Positions 1 through 10,484 of a DNA stretch of 30,026 nucleotides are shown in pieces; within the stretch, counting starts at the first letter, position 1, and the number at the start of each line of letters is the position of its first letter. The stretch is from Saccoglossus kowalevskii. Its lineage: Eukaryota > Hemichordata > Enteropneusta > Harrimaniidae. The DNA lies in assembly GCF_000003605.2 (NCBI RefSeq), contig NW_003133362.1:132726-162751 (forward strand), read 5' to 3'. The notes beneath the pieces were generated by a model that saw only the letters and a program-made list of their open reading frames with translations, was not told the origin of the DNA and made no database searches. A program made the position numbers and the translations under genes.

Positions 1-869
1 AGCTACAGAACTTCAGCTAACATGGATGACGCCTGAAAACGCGTCCCATTTACGTGAACATGACACTGGTGTTGTGTGCAGGATTGTACAATTTAAAAAC
101 AATGGTATTATAGCGCATATCTCTGATATATCTAGTCAACGTGAATACCTATATTATCACCGATACAGGCAACCAACTTTCCAAATATCAAATCTACAAA
201 AGATTCCCTAAGATGGTGTGATTAACACACATGGCTGCTTTTACAATTACGATATATGGTGTCATTAATAGTATGCTGTCATTGGGCAATCTAACTACAG
301 GCTTCATATATAACAGATGTTTTGCATTTTTGGTGTTTGTGTACTATAAACATTCAACCGAATACTGTAGAATACTTTATTTCAGCTGGAATTAATTTTC
401 GCTGAAAAGACATTTTGGGTATTTTGTATGGAATTTATTTTCACTGATTTTTTTACAAGTTGAATGTAAAATAAAGGAAAAAAAGTATATTCGCTGGATA
501 AAGTATTTTACAGTATATTAATTTTGCCCCTGTCGACGAGGATGATATGTGAACGTTTGCTAAGCTAAGGAGTCCAAAACAAACTTGTTAGCAGACGACA
601 GGCGAAACTTGGCATGTGAGTGCGCCATCTAACAAGATAAATACACTTATTCTAATTCTATATATGAGGAGTTATTGACAACTCTTGCACAAACTCCGGA
701 ATGTGGGCCAAACGTGGGCGTGGTCGGTTTGTAACTGGACTTCCTAACTGATATAGCTTCGAGCCTCATTCGGAAGTCATGGGAATACATTTCCTAAAGT
801 AATTAGGACCTCACACTAAGTTCAATGTGAACCACGCTTTGACATGCCGGAATAATAATAACTAGTTAC
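1..869 (-). other. Intron 4 of the macroglobulin gene (partial)
   Basis: Begins at the GTAACT donor and runs off the left edge. It holds one family B element (365-513) and a short inverted repeat, CTTGTTAG at 584-591 with CTAACAAG at 629-636. I found no further macroglobulin exon on the minus strand, and the plus-strand ORF near 26-211 resembles nothing I know. Confidence 0.6.
365..513. mobile_element. Family B miniature transposon, copy 1 (149 bp)
   Basis: It starts CTGTAGAATACTTTATTT and ends AAAGTATTTTACAG, with TA directly on both sides (363-364, 514-515). The interior has the family's GGAATTAATTTTCGCTGA and TTTATTTTCACTGATTTTT blocks. The TA duplication and short inverted ends suggest a Tc1/mariner-type source. 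It carries no coding capacity. Confidence 0.82.
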
Positions 870-1035
870 CTGTTTGTCCCGGTTTATAGACCGGTTTGTC
901 AGTTTGAATAAAGATTGAAGAGCCTTTATCATCAATTGTCACCGTCGTTTGATTTTGAAACGTGTACCCGCCAGCATGTAGGTCACAGTTACCGCAAATT
1001 TTGAGTTCAGCTTTACCCTTCGTCGTCCTTGGAAC
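870..1035 (-). CDS. Macroglobulin-family gene, exon 4 (end of MG1, start of MG2)
   Basis: This exon has 166 bases with acceptor GTTACAG and donor GTAACT, phase 0 to phase 1. It encodes the last MG1 strands (VPRTTKGKAELKICGNC, then YTFQNQTTVTI) and the family signature IFIQTDKPVYKPGQT at the start of MG2. This is the strongest single homology signal in the window. The following exon should begin by completing a Gly codon and continue MG2. I could not find it in 1-869, so it is presumably further left. Confidence 0.93.
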
Positions 1036-4000
1036 CTGTAACATATATCAACAAATTATGTTATGTTATCGATATTTAAATTTGCAGTTTTTAGTTTCAT
1101 GGGCCTTGCTCCAAGTTCTACCCGAGTAATACGCAATGGTTGGTTTCTCGGAAAAGAGCATTTTTTAAGCGGATGCGTAAATCGGCGAATTTAGCTATTC
1201 TCCTTCGGCGTCATATAGGTGTACACGTGACCTCATAGAGTGGAAGATGATTATTACTTGTGATATAAATGGGGACAACCCCTTGCAAATGTGCAGTAGA
1301 CGTGATTTAGAGTGACCTCCGAGACTCTAAGGCCATAAATGCCAATACAAGTTACGCTAAACGTAATAAACTTCAACAAATCGTGTATTTACGAGTTATG
1401 TACAGTCAGTTGGACGCCCAGGAAAGAGCAGCGCTACGACAGTTTAGTAACATGAGGATTTTTAAATACATAAACAATCCCAAGCGGCTGTGATTGATTT
1501 GGGATGTTTTTGTAATCATCAATTTCCATGTGGCTTGTCGTAGCAAGGCTGAATTAAATGACTGGCGTTGGTGCGATACACCGACGTACGTGTTTCATTC
1601 CACGTGGTGGATAGAGGAATCCTTTGTTATAACATGGAACTACTGCAGTTCAACAGTTACAATAAATGAAACTACCTATTATTTAACTGCTCATGTCCAC
1701 GGAGGATTAAATATATCTCTATTTATATCTCAATTTGAATGGTATATTTATTGGAGTGTAGTTTATTCAACGTTTATGGTGTTATCTTTGTACTACTAAA
1801 CAGAATCGTCATCGTACTTGCTGGGTTTATAGGGGATATCATTCACTCTTAACAAACGTTTAACCTTTTGCATGGTATCGTCGCATAGGTCATCGACACT
1901 GCGCCCACTATAATCGACGCTGAGAACTGGAAAACCAATCCAAGGAGCTAATAAATAGATTCTCAAACTCAACAATCATGGCTAATTCTAATTGGTAGGA
2001 ATTGTATTCGCTGTTGAGGTGACTTTCTCGCTAGACTAAAAACAACGGTTTTTATGTCACCCATTCATTATCTGAACCATATAAATAAATCGTATAAGCC
2101 GGTGGATAATCGCTACAATGTCGTTAACGGGTTGATATCCAAACTTAGATATTGTCTAGCATCAGAATAATATACCACACACGTTTCACACCACAACACG
2201 TATACATGCTCGATGCTATCGAAGTCACGTTCCTACAACATGCATATGGGAATAGTATAATTTTCAATTCTGCTAGTTATCAGATTACTGATATGTAAAC
2301 GTGGCATTTATACACTCCATATCATTTAAGTTTGAAATACTCCTAACACAGTAGGGATCGATGATCTCCCTTTTTCGAATTTTCGCCATACTACCGGTAG
2401 TACCCAATATGTAAATGTTAGAAGCAAGTAACAGCGAGTATGTCCGATAACAAATCCGACAGTGGTGGTGAGAGAAACACACTTGCAAGAATCATGGAAG
2501 GTACTAACGGTTGTACTAGTACCTTACATGCACGAATATACCTGGGAATAAAGTTATATATAATATGATATGCCAATGTCATATTGTAGGAGAAATATCC
2601 CAACGAGTTGAAAATAAATTACTTATTTTTGTGCATTATGTTCACAGTTTCAACGCATTGGTGATCACACCAGTTTGTCATGGATTTTGAATTCAAAATT
2701 AGTCAAAATAAACAAGCTAAGCTTCAAAAAAATAGTTCAGCAACCCCATTTTTTTGGAACTTTCAAATGCCCAGTCATAGAGAATAAAAGTAAGGAAATT
2801 CATGGGGGTCGCTAGGAGAAACCTACTGACGGGTATGTAAAGCAGACAATGGGTCTATACAAGGAGTCCCTTTTTGATATTATCAAGGGTTAGTGGGTCC
2901 CGTTTTGAACTCCTTTAAGAGGTGGGGTTTCCTTCAAAATTTGTTTTAAAGTTGGTATATCGCATACCCGTATATGAATAATACAAGTTATAATAAAACC
3001 ATCTTTATTGGTGGAGGATCTTCTTTGAATCTTAATATGAAAACATAATAAAGTAGGATGACAGGTGCGGATTTAGGGGTCACATCTGGTGCATGTAGTG
3101 ATGTATGGCAATTGCAGATGGAAACAATTACAAAAATACGATATATCAATGGAATCGAACCGTGACATGTGTAACGTGTCCCAATAACATATTGTCGAAT
3201 GTGTCGTGGAGTAGGGTCTGTTATTTGCTAGATTTACATTACACGGCAGCATTTTATCGGAGCAGAACTATTGCTTTTCCCATCAATTATTATTATCTCT
3301 TGTGCGTTCTCCGATTTGGGCCAAACGATAGCGGAGTTCTGTTCAGTTCATTCAGAGCATTAAAACACAGCTTCTAATAACTTGAGAATCAATATCTTTC
3401 TAAAGGGCGGTGGTCGTCGCGCTGTGCATGTGTGACATTTGTGTTGATAAACATTGATTTTCCCACAATCCAGGGCGCGACTTGCATTAATTGCCGCCAG
3501 TGACTCATTTAATATCTTCCAATCTCCAAACAAATACCTAATTAAAGCTTGGTAACGTCTCAGTTTGCACTCGTTGATCTTCGCAGCAGTCGAAGTCGCC
3601 GTCTTTGTTTGTATGATGGTCATATATCTCACGCATGCGTGGCGCGACGACTACCGCCCTTTAATATTTGAGAATCTGCTTTGAATCTAGACGGGAAAAG
3701 CTCCGTGATATCGATGTCTTCGTGATATCGACGACCATACCAAAGAAGGTCGCTTTAAGAAGACAAGTAAGAATGGGGCTGCAATTCGTTCATCTATAGT
3801 TTGCGTACAGAAATTGCGAACGATATCGGCTCCTAAGATCCCGTGATTCAAATGGGTCTTAATTTGAACGAGGTGACAGAGGTTGCGATTTCGGTCCGAT
3901 GCTATTACACGGTCTGGCCCATGACGGTGCTAGTCCTTTATATCAGAGCCGAACGCGTTTAAACGACAATTTTTACTGGCTGGAGCCGGTTCGAGCCGTC

Positions 4001-7000
4001 GAGTTCCAAAAATGTTAGAGTATACTTCAGTTTACTTCACATATGTAAATATATCTTAGCCATTTATTTGTTTGTTTTCATCTATCGTTGTGTTGTTTAG
4101 TTTTTATGTTCTCTAAAATAAGACCACTTACCTCTAATTTCAAAGTACCTTTTCCTGAAATAAAAAATAGTAACACATTATAAGTAATGCTAATAATCGA
4201 TAACAATCACAAAAGGCAAACTCACACGGGTTGGACGTACTTTTTCTGAAGAGTTACTAGTTTGAACTAACCTGTGTACAAGTATACATAATGTTTTATA
4301 GGGTCATTGGAGTTATAGATGTTATAAGTAATTTGTAAGCTTGTAAATTTGGTTTTCAAACTGGGAGTCGTGCCTTTTTTGTTTATTTTGTCAGAATACA
4401 ATGTTCATGTAAAATCAAAATACTATTTTAATGGCAATTAAAAAACAAGCAGCCTGTCGACTGAGATAGCTCCACTGCTAGCAATGCACATTTCAATTAA
4501 AGAACTGAAGATATCCTTAGAAAATGAACAATATGCTGTTTTTAACAAGAATTCAAAATTATCACTTTTCACCCAAAATGACAAAAATTATCATCGAAAT
4601 TAGATAATTGAAGATATCACCACGAAATTAACAAACCTAAAAGAGGTCCACATGTAGTACCTATATATGTAGTATAAAAGCAATCGGACTTGTGGTTTTT
4701 AACAAAAAATTGAAAATATCACATTTTACCAAAAATATTCACCAAAATTAGAGAATTGAAGATATCATCATGAAGTGAACAAATCTGAGAGAGAACCACA
4801 TGTAGTTCATATATATGTAATATCAAAGCAATTGGACTTGCGGTTTTTAACAAGAAGTCGAAAATATAACTTTTTACCAAAAATGACAAAAATATTAAGC
4901 AAAATTAGAGAATTGAAGATATTATCATGAAATGAACAAATCTGATAGAGGTCTACCCAAGGTACATATACACCAAGTATCAAAGCATTCAGGCTTGTAG
5001 TTTTCAAGAAGAAGTCGAAAAAGTAAAACATTGACACGGACGACAGACGACGGACGACGGACAATCACTCATAGGATAAGCTCCGCTCGACAAAGTCGAC
5101 AGCGGAGCTAAAAACAGGAACTATTTTTCAATGTCCATACGTACCTACCGTGTCACATGTTTTGACAGCTAATGAGTACTGTTTGATTTCACGCGTGAAA
5201 AAATAATGGATTCTCTGAATGCGATAAACTATATAAATGGCCCAACCCACAAACACGTTGATAAAAGTTGAATGTATATGCATATTATTTCAAAATAAAC
5301 AGTTTACTAGTACATCATCCGGTTCAGTTCTGAACTCGAGGGCCATTCCATTTCTAGAAACGGACAATGTTTTTCCTACATTTTCAGTCACTTAAATAAT
5401 TGTCACGTGATAATTACGGCATGCCGGGAACTCGAAGCAAATTTCGCAAATTATAGAGTTATGCTCGACCAAGTAAACACTGTTAGGGAGTAAGGCATCA
5501 GAATATTACACCATTGCGAGTTCTCGGTCTTTTAATTATAACTATAAGGTAGAATGCTACACAAAAATAAAAATATTGTCATTTTCTTCATTTTTACGTA
5601 TTTTTTATTTCATGTCACGAAGATTTAACCATGGAACGGATATATCTCAAACTTTTTACTCGGTGAGATATGGCGAAAAAAAGTTATGTAGGGTCTTACG
5701 GGGTATTTATTGATGTCTGAAAGTATTAACAAAGTTACAATATTTTAGCGTTGTTTTTTTATCGAGGAAATGCGTTTCATTATGAAAACTGTTCTTAAAA
5801 TGACATTGTATGCTGTAGACATGGAAAGTAAAGTATGCAAATAACACCGAATAAACGGCAAGGTAAATACTACGTCAAATTATAGTAAACACGTACTGCG
5901 TGCGTGACTCGAACAGGCGCTCGCGTACGGCATCCCCATATCATATCATGGACGGGTTTCATGCTCTTTGCACGCAATAAGCTCGGTTATTAAAGCGCTT
6001 TTGGTCGTCGCACAGCGCGTGTTCGAATTTCATGTAAATAAACAATGTATTTTACACGCGTTGTATACGTTGCTATGAGTCCCATATCGAACAGGACGCG
6101 GCGCGACGACTGCCGCCCTTTAAGCATAATTTTTGGGAGGATGCCCGGTGGCCGAGGAGGAGACGTGTAGTGACGTGAAGCTATTCGATTAGGTGATGTA
6201 GTATTTACCTTGCCGTTTATTCGGTGTTATTTGCATACTAGTCTCAGCTTAGAAGGACCATGGAGGTAAAGAGTCATTTTTTACCTCCATGGAAGGACAG
6301 ACTGGTTTGAGGCGAGGGTGTGTCGGGCTTGAACAACGCGCAGTTGATATAACCCGTTTTAATTTCGCGAGGGGAAAATTTGGTGAGTCTTAATAAATCA
6401 CGAAATGTGACAGTGAACATTTCAATTCTGGAATGTTCTGTCACAGGAACTAAAGACTACCAAAACACAAAAGTTTTACAGTAGGTCGAAGACCTCTACT
6501 CTAGCCAATAAAACCATGCCATGTCATCATTTGCATTAGCGCGCTGTAAGGTTCTTCGATGATCACGTGACATGCTGTTACTTGCATGAGAAGGTATTCG
6601 TCTTATCTACGCCAAACTTACAGAAATGTGCGTGGGGTAAAAACAAAATGCGCGATGTGTAAAAAAATATTCGTATGTACAGAACCCTTGGGCAAAGCCA
6701 CGTGTGTTTTGCAATCACCTAACACGATTTCGATCTTAGAGGACTTCAATCGTCCAGGCAACAGTAATTACTTTCGGAACTAGCCATTAATCTGCCACTA
6801 AAATATGCCATCATATCTGAAAGAACACTTGAATCTATCATCTGCGTCTTAATGTCAGCTATTACAACCCATTACAGATGTGTCAAGTCTTGAACAACCA
6901 TTACCACGACGGAAACCGTATCAAATCACCAACCTCGTAGTCCCAATTCAAATATTCACTCACAATCACACTGTTTTCCCGCTGGATGGTTGACAGTTTG

Positions 7001-10000
7001 GAACTGTTGGTCATCTGATTGACGTAAAACGCCCTGAAGGAACCGTACTTCCTTTCAAGATAATACTAATACATGTATTTGTATTTTGCCGTGAGAATAA
7101 TGTAACATGTTGTTTTGTAAATCAGTGGATACAGTGATATTTTTTGCCAGTTTTCTCTAAACAGTTTTTTCTGTTTGTTTGTATTACCGTGTGCGTACAG
7201 TAATCCCCGGCGTCTGCGTTGTGTCACGTTGTGTTAAGTTGCGTTTATTTGCCTGTGAATATAAATTCTACAAGTTTGTTCGCTCATTCTGTCCCAATGT
7301 CACATGATTATTTCCTTGTAGGAGATTCGGTGTTATGACTACACGTTCACGTGAATATTTCATCACTCTCGGCGTTTTACTATTTTTACTATGTTCACAT
7401 ATGAACAATCGAATAATTTGATTAAAAAGTATCGTTAAAATACATTAAATCACAGATTATATTAGCGTTATTAGGAAAGTTGACTAACTATACACATTGG
7501 CAAGAATGAGAATTCCCGCTGGTGAAAGTACCGACGTTTAATGGGAAAATAAAAAGCACATTGTATGTATGTTAACATTCCCGTGAATGTTTAATAGACA
7601 CAATATCGCGTCTTTGCGTGTATTAGAATAAAAATCGTGCCAACAAATATTGTCTTGTTATGTAAACTACCCCCAAACATATATGGTGTTGATTTTTATT
7701 GTTGCACATTATTTAAAGATTCTGTACAATTCGGGACTTATGACATTCGAGCATGGAAAGTAAAAGGTCCTTCTGCCTTCCATGATTCGAGTATTATTTG
7801 CAGCACTTTTCTGGAGATTGACTGGAATAGACAAAACTGTAATTGTCAACATATTGTGATTCTTCAACATATTGTATATAGCGCGTGAAATTGGTATAAT
7901 TATAACAAACTTACCTAAAATAAGTCCCTTGGTGAACGCGATTTGGTGTTCATGGACGACAAGATACGCTCTCACGGGTATAGGTTCAGTGGCTTCGAAT
8001 ATTGTAATGCTTATACTTTCTGTTACGCCAGGGCGAAACACCGATGGTGCAGCAACTAAATATCCACTGCAAAATTAAATTGATAAAGTCGTTAAGATGA
8101 CTCGAGCAAATATATTTGACATCATGTGCCTTACCGAAACTAAAGATGATTAGAACTTAGTGAAGAATACACGTGGCGCTACGACTGTTGCTGTTATTCT
8201 TCTACTAATAGTAATGAGTTCAGGATATGTAGCGTACCCAATATGGTGTTCTCTCACGACAGTGGACTAAGTTAGCGTTGTTTTATATATATCAAGTCAC
8301 CACGTTCGCCTACCTTTTTATCAAATTTCAAAAATATTTCATATTTCACCATATTTTTTTTCAAAATGCCACCATTTGAGTTTTGACGCTATATAAATAA
8401 CATAAAAATATAAAAATTCCCATGGAAACATGGTGATCCGATTTTGTTTGGCTTACTAACGAACCGACTTGGCAAAGCATAAGGGTGACAAAATTGTTAA
8501 GAAAAGTTTCAAGTTCGAATTCCCGAGGAAGCAAGTAGTTTGTGGTAACAATTCATTATCGTGTGTTGGGTCTAATGTTTCTTTTTACTAAACGATACTT
8601 GAATACCATAATTCACACAAACCGGTTATACGGAATACACCTAATGACTGCTGGGGCACAACACGACGTTTGTGAAAAATAACCGGAATAATTCTATTCG
8701 TACATTTAAATTAATGATTCATTTCGTCGAAAACTGTAATTTACGATCTTCCGTCCGGCATCCAGTTTTTACTAAATAAGACGTAAGACGATTAATTTTC
8801 AATGTAACAGATAGGCTTAGATCAGGGGATACCAAAACAACTAACGTCATGGCAGTGAACACGTGGAAATGTCACACCGGTTCACTGAGCATCGCTAACG
8901 CGTCCATGTGGGAATGTTGAATGGATTAACCAGATGCCACGCGCGCACACACACAATATATACTTCTGGTAACCGATATCACGTTTATATAAATATTCTA
9001 TATCCCGCTGAACCACAAGAGGCATTTCTCTTGGCGGGAAACCTAATGTTTGTATTGAATCGATTAGGTAAATCTTAAAACAAATATTTTTGCGGCTCAT
9101 ACATTATAGGGGATACATACTGAGTTTTCATCCTTATCATGTACTGCAGATTACCATATTTTAACTTAGAAATTTTTTTTCTCTATTTTCGTGAATCAGT
9201 GAAAATAAATAAAATCCACCGAAAATACCTTTTTTCCCTTTATTTTACACTTAGCTCGTCAAAAATGACCGCAATACAAACTATAATTCAACTCCAGATC
9301 CTATAAAGGATACGATATCAATAAAGTTTATTATTATTATTACAAAATAGCCAAAATGTCCTTTTCAGCGAAAATTAATTAAAATATTATACAGTATAGC
9401 AACGAAAGTTGAATTGGTTGCTATAGATACGTTGATTGTATTTAAGAATGTGTTATTATCGTTATAGTGTACTAGTAAGTCATTTTAGGTAAGACCATAA
9501 ACATCTTGTGCGGTTTTGCGACAGATGTTAAATAGATTGATGACTTATTTGACGATTATAGCCACGGTTAAAACAAAAAGAAATTACTGTAACTGCGCAT
9601 GTCTCCAACTTTCTAAGGTTTGTATTTAGTTTGTGTTTTGAATGTGGTTTGTTTTGTATTTGTATCATTCTCCTTCATTTAATTGTTTTGTTATATAACC
9701 AATTTAATCCCTTCTGGGGAAGTACGTGTTTCAATGAACTACAGATATGCTGGTTCATTTGAAATTCCACAGTCTCTCTACCAGTGATAGAGAACTGTTA
9801 TCAGAGAAAGAGTGCACAGCCGAACGATGTCACGTATGTTTACAGCATACGTACGTTATATATAAAGTTGATTTGTTTCAAGGAGCTAAGTTTTCAATAT
9901 AAACCTTTCATCGTAAACACGCCAGCATGTGTTATCTTACTGCGTCTGTTTGATGAATCAGCAACGGAACACTACAAAAATGTGTCCTTGGCCCCCGTAG

Positions 10001-10401
10001 AATCCTTCCTCGCACACCACTATGGAGTACAATGGGTATACCATTAAACTAAAACATTTTCATTTCTAAAAGGGTGTCATTATCCAGTTTCCTTTGAGAC
10101 GAAAACAAACTTTTCAACTCATAATACGGTTCTTTAAATGCCAGTCTGAGAGGTTATCGTATCTCGGTAATCGTTTACATTACTGCAGCGGAACAACTAT
10201 TAAAGTACAAACTACAAAATGCAACTGTTCTGATCGGGCGACACTAGTTATACTAAAACTACAAAAGAATATTAACAAAATACATAAATATATATATATA
10301 TATATATATATATCATCAGCATCGACTTACTTGTTGGCGGTAACTGGCGAGCAAACACAAAAACAAAGTACAACTAACGCACACAGAGCTGATTCCAGCA
10401 T
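870..10401 (-). CDS. Alpha-2-macroglobulin / CD109 / thioester-protein family gene, 5' part (four exons, continues past the left edge)
   Basis: Joined exons 10401-10331, 8066-7915, 4154-4132 and 1035-870 give 137 complete codons plus one base. Residues 1-22 form a signal peptide (hydrophobic core ALVVLCFCVC, cleavage likely after VTA). Residues 24 to about 118 form an MG1 macroglobulin domain opening with GYLVAAPSVFRPGV. MG2 begins with IFIQTDKPVYKPGQT (residues 123-137), a hallmark of the family. An NQT glycosylation sequon lies at N110 and a CGNC pair at C96/C99. All introns have GT-AG borders, and the phases agree (2, 1, 0, then 1 at the last donor). The ATG has A at -3 and an in-frame TAA four codons upstream. 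Family members are large secreted or GPI-anchored proteins that trap proteases or tag microbes through a thioester. The bait and thioester regions are outside the window, so CD109-like, macroglobulin and TEP subtypes cannot be separated; MG1 looks most CD109-like. The first intron is 2.3 kb, and introns 2 and 3 are each over 3 kb. Confidence 0.9.
1036..4131 (-). other. Intron 3 of the macroglobulin gene
   Basis: This is a 3.1-kb intron between exons 3 and 4. It contains a long family A element (3401-3664). Open frames at 1494-1799 on the plus strand and 2285-2603 on the minus strand show no recognisable domain and are probably chance. Otherwise it is plain AT-rich DNA. Confidence 0.7.
3401..3664. 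mobile_element. Family A miniature transposon, long copy 1 (264 bp)
   Basis: The inverted ends are AAAGGGCGGTGGTCGTCGCGC and, at the right, GCGCGACGACTACCGCCCTTT, followed by TTAA; the left border has decayed to CTAA. The interior shares TGTGTTGATAAACATTGAT and CCCACAATCCA with the copies at 19943 and 25713 but lacks about 37 bases present in them. The TTAA target is typical of piggyBac-like elements. No transposase is encoded. Confidence 0.83.
4132..4154 (-). CDS. Macroglobulin-family gene, exon 3 (23-nt microexon)
   Basis: A microexon lies between acceptor TTTCAG and donor GTAAGT. It completes the split Gly codon and adds KGTLKLE, joining LILG of exon 2 to VPRT of exon 4. The join restores the frame (phase 1 in, phase 0 out) and supplies the expected MG1 strand. 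Without it the reading runs into a TAA after seven codons of exon 4. It is too short for ORF or homology searches and was found from the splice sites and the frame requirement. Confidence 0.82.
4539..5110. repeat. Three-and-a-half-copy tandem element with hairpin end
   Basis: About 150-157 bp are repeated from roughly 4539, 4694, 4842 and (partial) 4996. Each unit opens with TTTTTAACAAGAA-like sequence and holds AATTAGAGAATTGAAGATAT, a CACATGTAGT block and CAATTGGACTTG. The array ends in GACGACGGACGACGGACAAT and a hairpin: AGCTCCGCT CGAC (5079-5091), AAA, then GTCG and AGCGGAGCT (5095-5109). A fixed end after internal repeats suggests a dispersed element rather than plain satellite. I associate this type with bivalves, from memory only. 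Confidence 0.75.
5832..6239. mobile_element. Inverted-repeat element with 42-bp perfect arms, hosting a nested element
   Basis: Bases 5832-5873 and 6198-6239 are exact reverse complements for 42 bp, beginning AGTATGCAAATAACACCGAA. One mismatch further in, the match continues for three more bases. The 408-bp unit encloses the short family A copy at 5990-6123. The ends contain ATGCAAAT. The target duplication may be TA but is ambiguous because the ends are palindromic. No ORF is present. Confidence 0.8.
5990..6123 (+). mobile_element. Family A miniature transposon, short copy 1 (134 bp), nested
   Basis: TTAA stands at both borders (5990-5993, 6120-6123). The right end is GCGCGACGACTGCCGCCCTT; the left is diverged (AGCGCTTTTGGTCGTCGC). 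It matches the reverse complement of 22895-23011 over almost the whole length, with about 20 extra bases near TGTAAAATACATTGT. It shares only its ends with the long copies. Confidence 0.82.
6258..6292. repeat. 13-bp perfect hairpin
   Basis: CCATGGAGGTAAA (6258-6270) and TTTACCTCCATGG (6280-6292) pair perfectly around a 9-base loop. They are flanked by a direct AAGGAC repeat (6253-6258, 6293-6298). It lies 19 bases beyond the nested transposon. It may be a tiny insertion or a folded relic. Confidence 0.7.
7915..8066 (-). CDS. Macroglobulin-family gene, exon 2 (MG1 domain, first part)
   Basis: This exon has 152 bases with acceptor TTTTGCAG and donor GTAAGT. It begins in phase 2 and ends in phase 1. 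It encodes the first strands of MG1, starting GYLVAAPSVFRPGV and continuing through VRAYLVVHEHQIAFTKG. Reading straight from exon 1 gives mature N-terminal NGYLVAAP, the usual beginning of CD109 and TEP proteins after signal cleavage. Confidence 0.9.
9144..9394. mobile_element. Family B miniature transposon, copy 2, with an internal insert
   Basis: The right end AATATTATACAG is followed by TA (9395-9396). The left end is decayed, probably after TA at 9142-9143. The interior matches copy 12747 except for about 80 extra bases (about 9269-9350) that end in AATAAAGTTTATTATTATTATTA. That tail looks like the 3' end of a LINE or SINE. Boundaries on the left are approximate. Confidence 0.65.
10288..10313. 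repeat. (AT)13 microsatellite
   Basis: Thirteen uninterrupted AT dinucleotides lie 17-42 bases inside intron 1 of the minus-strand gene, counted from its donor. They are likely to vary in length between individuals. Confidence 0.95.
10331..10401 (-). CDS. Macroglobulin-family gene, coding exon 1 (signal peptide)
   Basis: Seventy-one coding bases encode MLESALCALVVLCFCVCS followed by PVTAN and two bases of a split codon (AA, completed by T to Asn). The donor is GTAAGT at 10330-10325. A short acidic start, a hydrophobic stretch and a small-residue VTA cleavage site make a textbook secretory signal. The 5' untranslated extent is unknown. An (AT)13 tract begins 17 bases inside the intron. Confidence 0.87.
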
Positions 10402-10462
10402 TGTAAACGCTTATACTGTTCTAAATATAAGTCCTTGGCTCTCCTTGTGGTCAGCTTGTCTT

Positions 10463-10484
10463 ACCACGGTTTAGGAACCGTGGT
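10463..10484 (-). promoter_or_regulatory. Palindrome just upstream of the macroglobulin start
   Basis: ACCACGGTT and AACCGTGGT form a 9-bp perfect stem around TAGG, about 62 bases upstream of the ATG on the minus strand. A TGTGGT Runx-like hexamer lies at 10446-10451, between it and the gene. It could be a 5' UTR hairpin or a dyad protein site; neither is shown. I could not place a convincing TATA box. Confidence 0.35.

Larger units (their letters stand above)
4155..7914 (-). other. Intron 2 of the macroglobulin gene
   Basis: This 3.8-kb intron carries most of the repeats on the left side: a 150-bp-class tandem element (4539-5110), a nested inverted-repeat element (5832-6239 with 5990-6123 inside) and a perfect hairpin (6258-6292). 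I see nothing definable in about 5115-5830 or 6300-7900. A cysteine-containing frame at 6586-6783 is not recognisable. Confidence 0.7.
8067..10330 (-). other. Intron 1 of the macroglobulin gene
   Basis: A 2.3-kb intron holding a family B element (9144-9394) that itself carries an insert with a LINE/SINE-like tail, plus an (AT)13 microsatellite close to the donor. A plus-strand frame of 87 codons at 9784-10047 has no recognisable similarity. Confidence 0.7.

Noticed and set aside
3955-4000. GGTTCGAGCC resembling a tRNA B box
   Set aside because: No matching A box, acceptor stem or anticodon arm on either strand.
8450-8530. tRNA-like or SINE promoter boxes (TGGCTTACTAACG and GTTCGAATTCC)
   Set aside because: Box spacing is too wide, no cloverleaf can be drawn, and no second copy is present.
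10421-10430. TTATATTTAG as TATA box of the macroglobulin gene
   Set aside because: It is only about 20 bases upstream of the ATG, so a start 30 bases downstream would fall inside the coding region.
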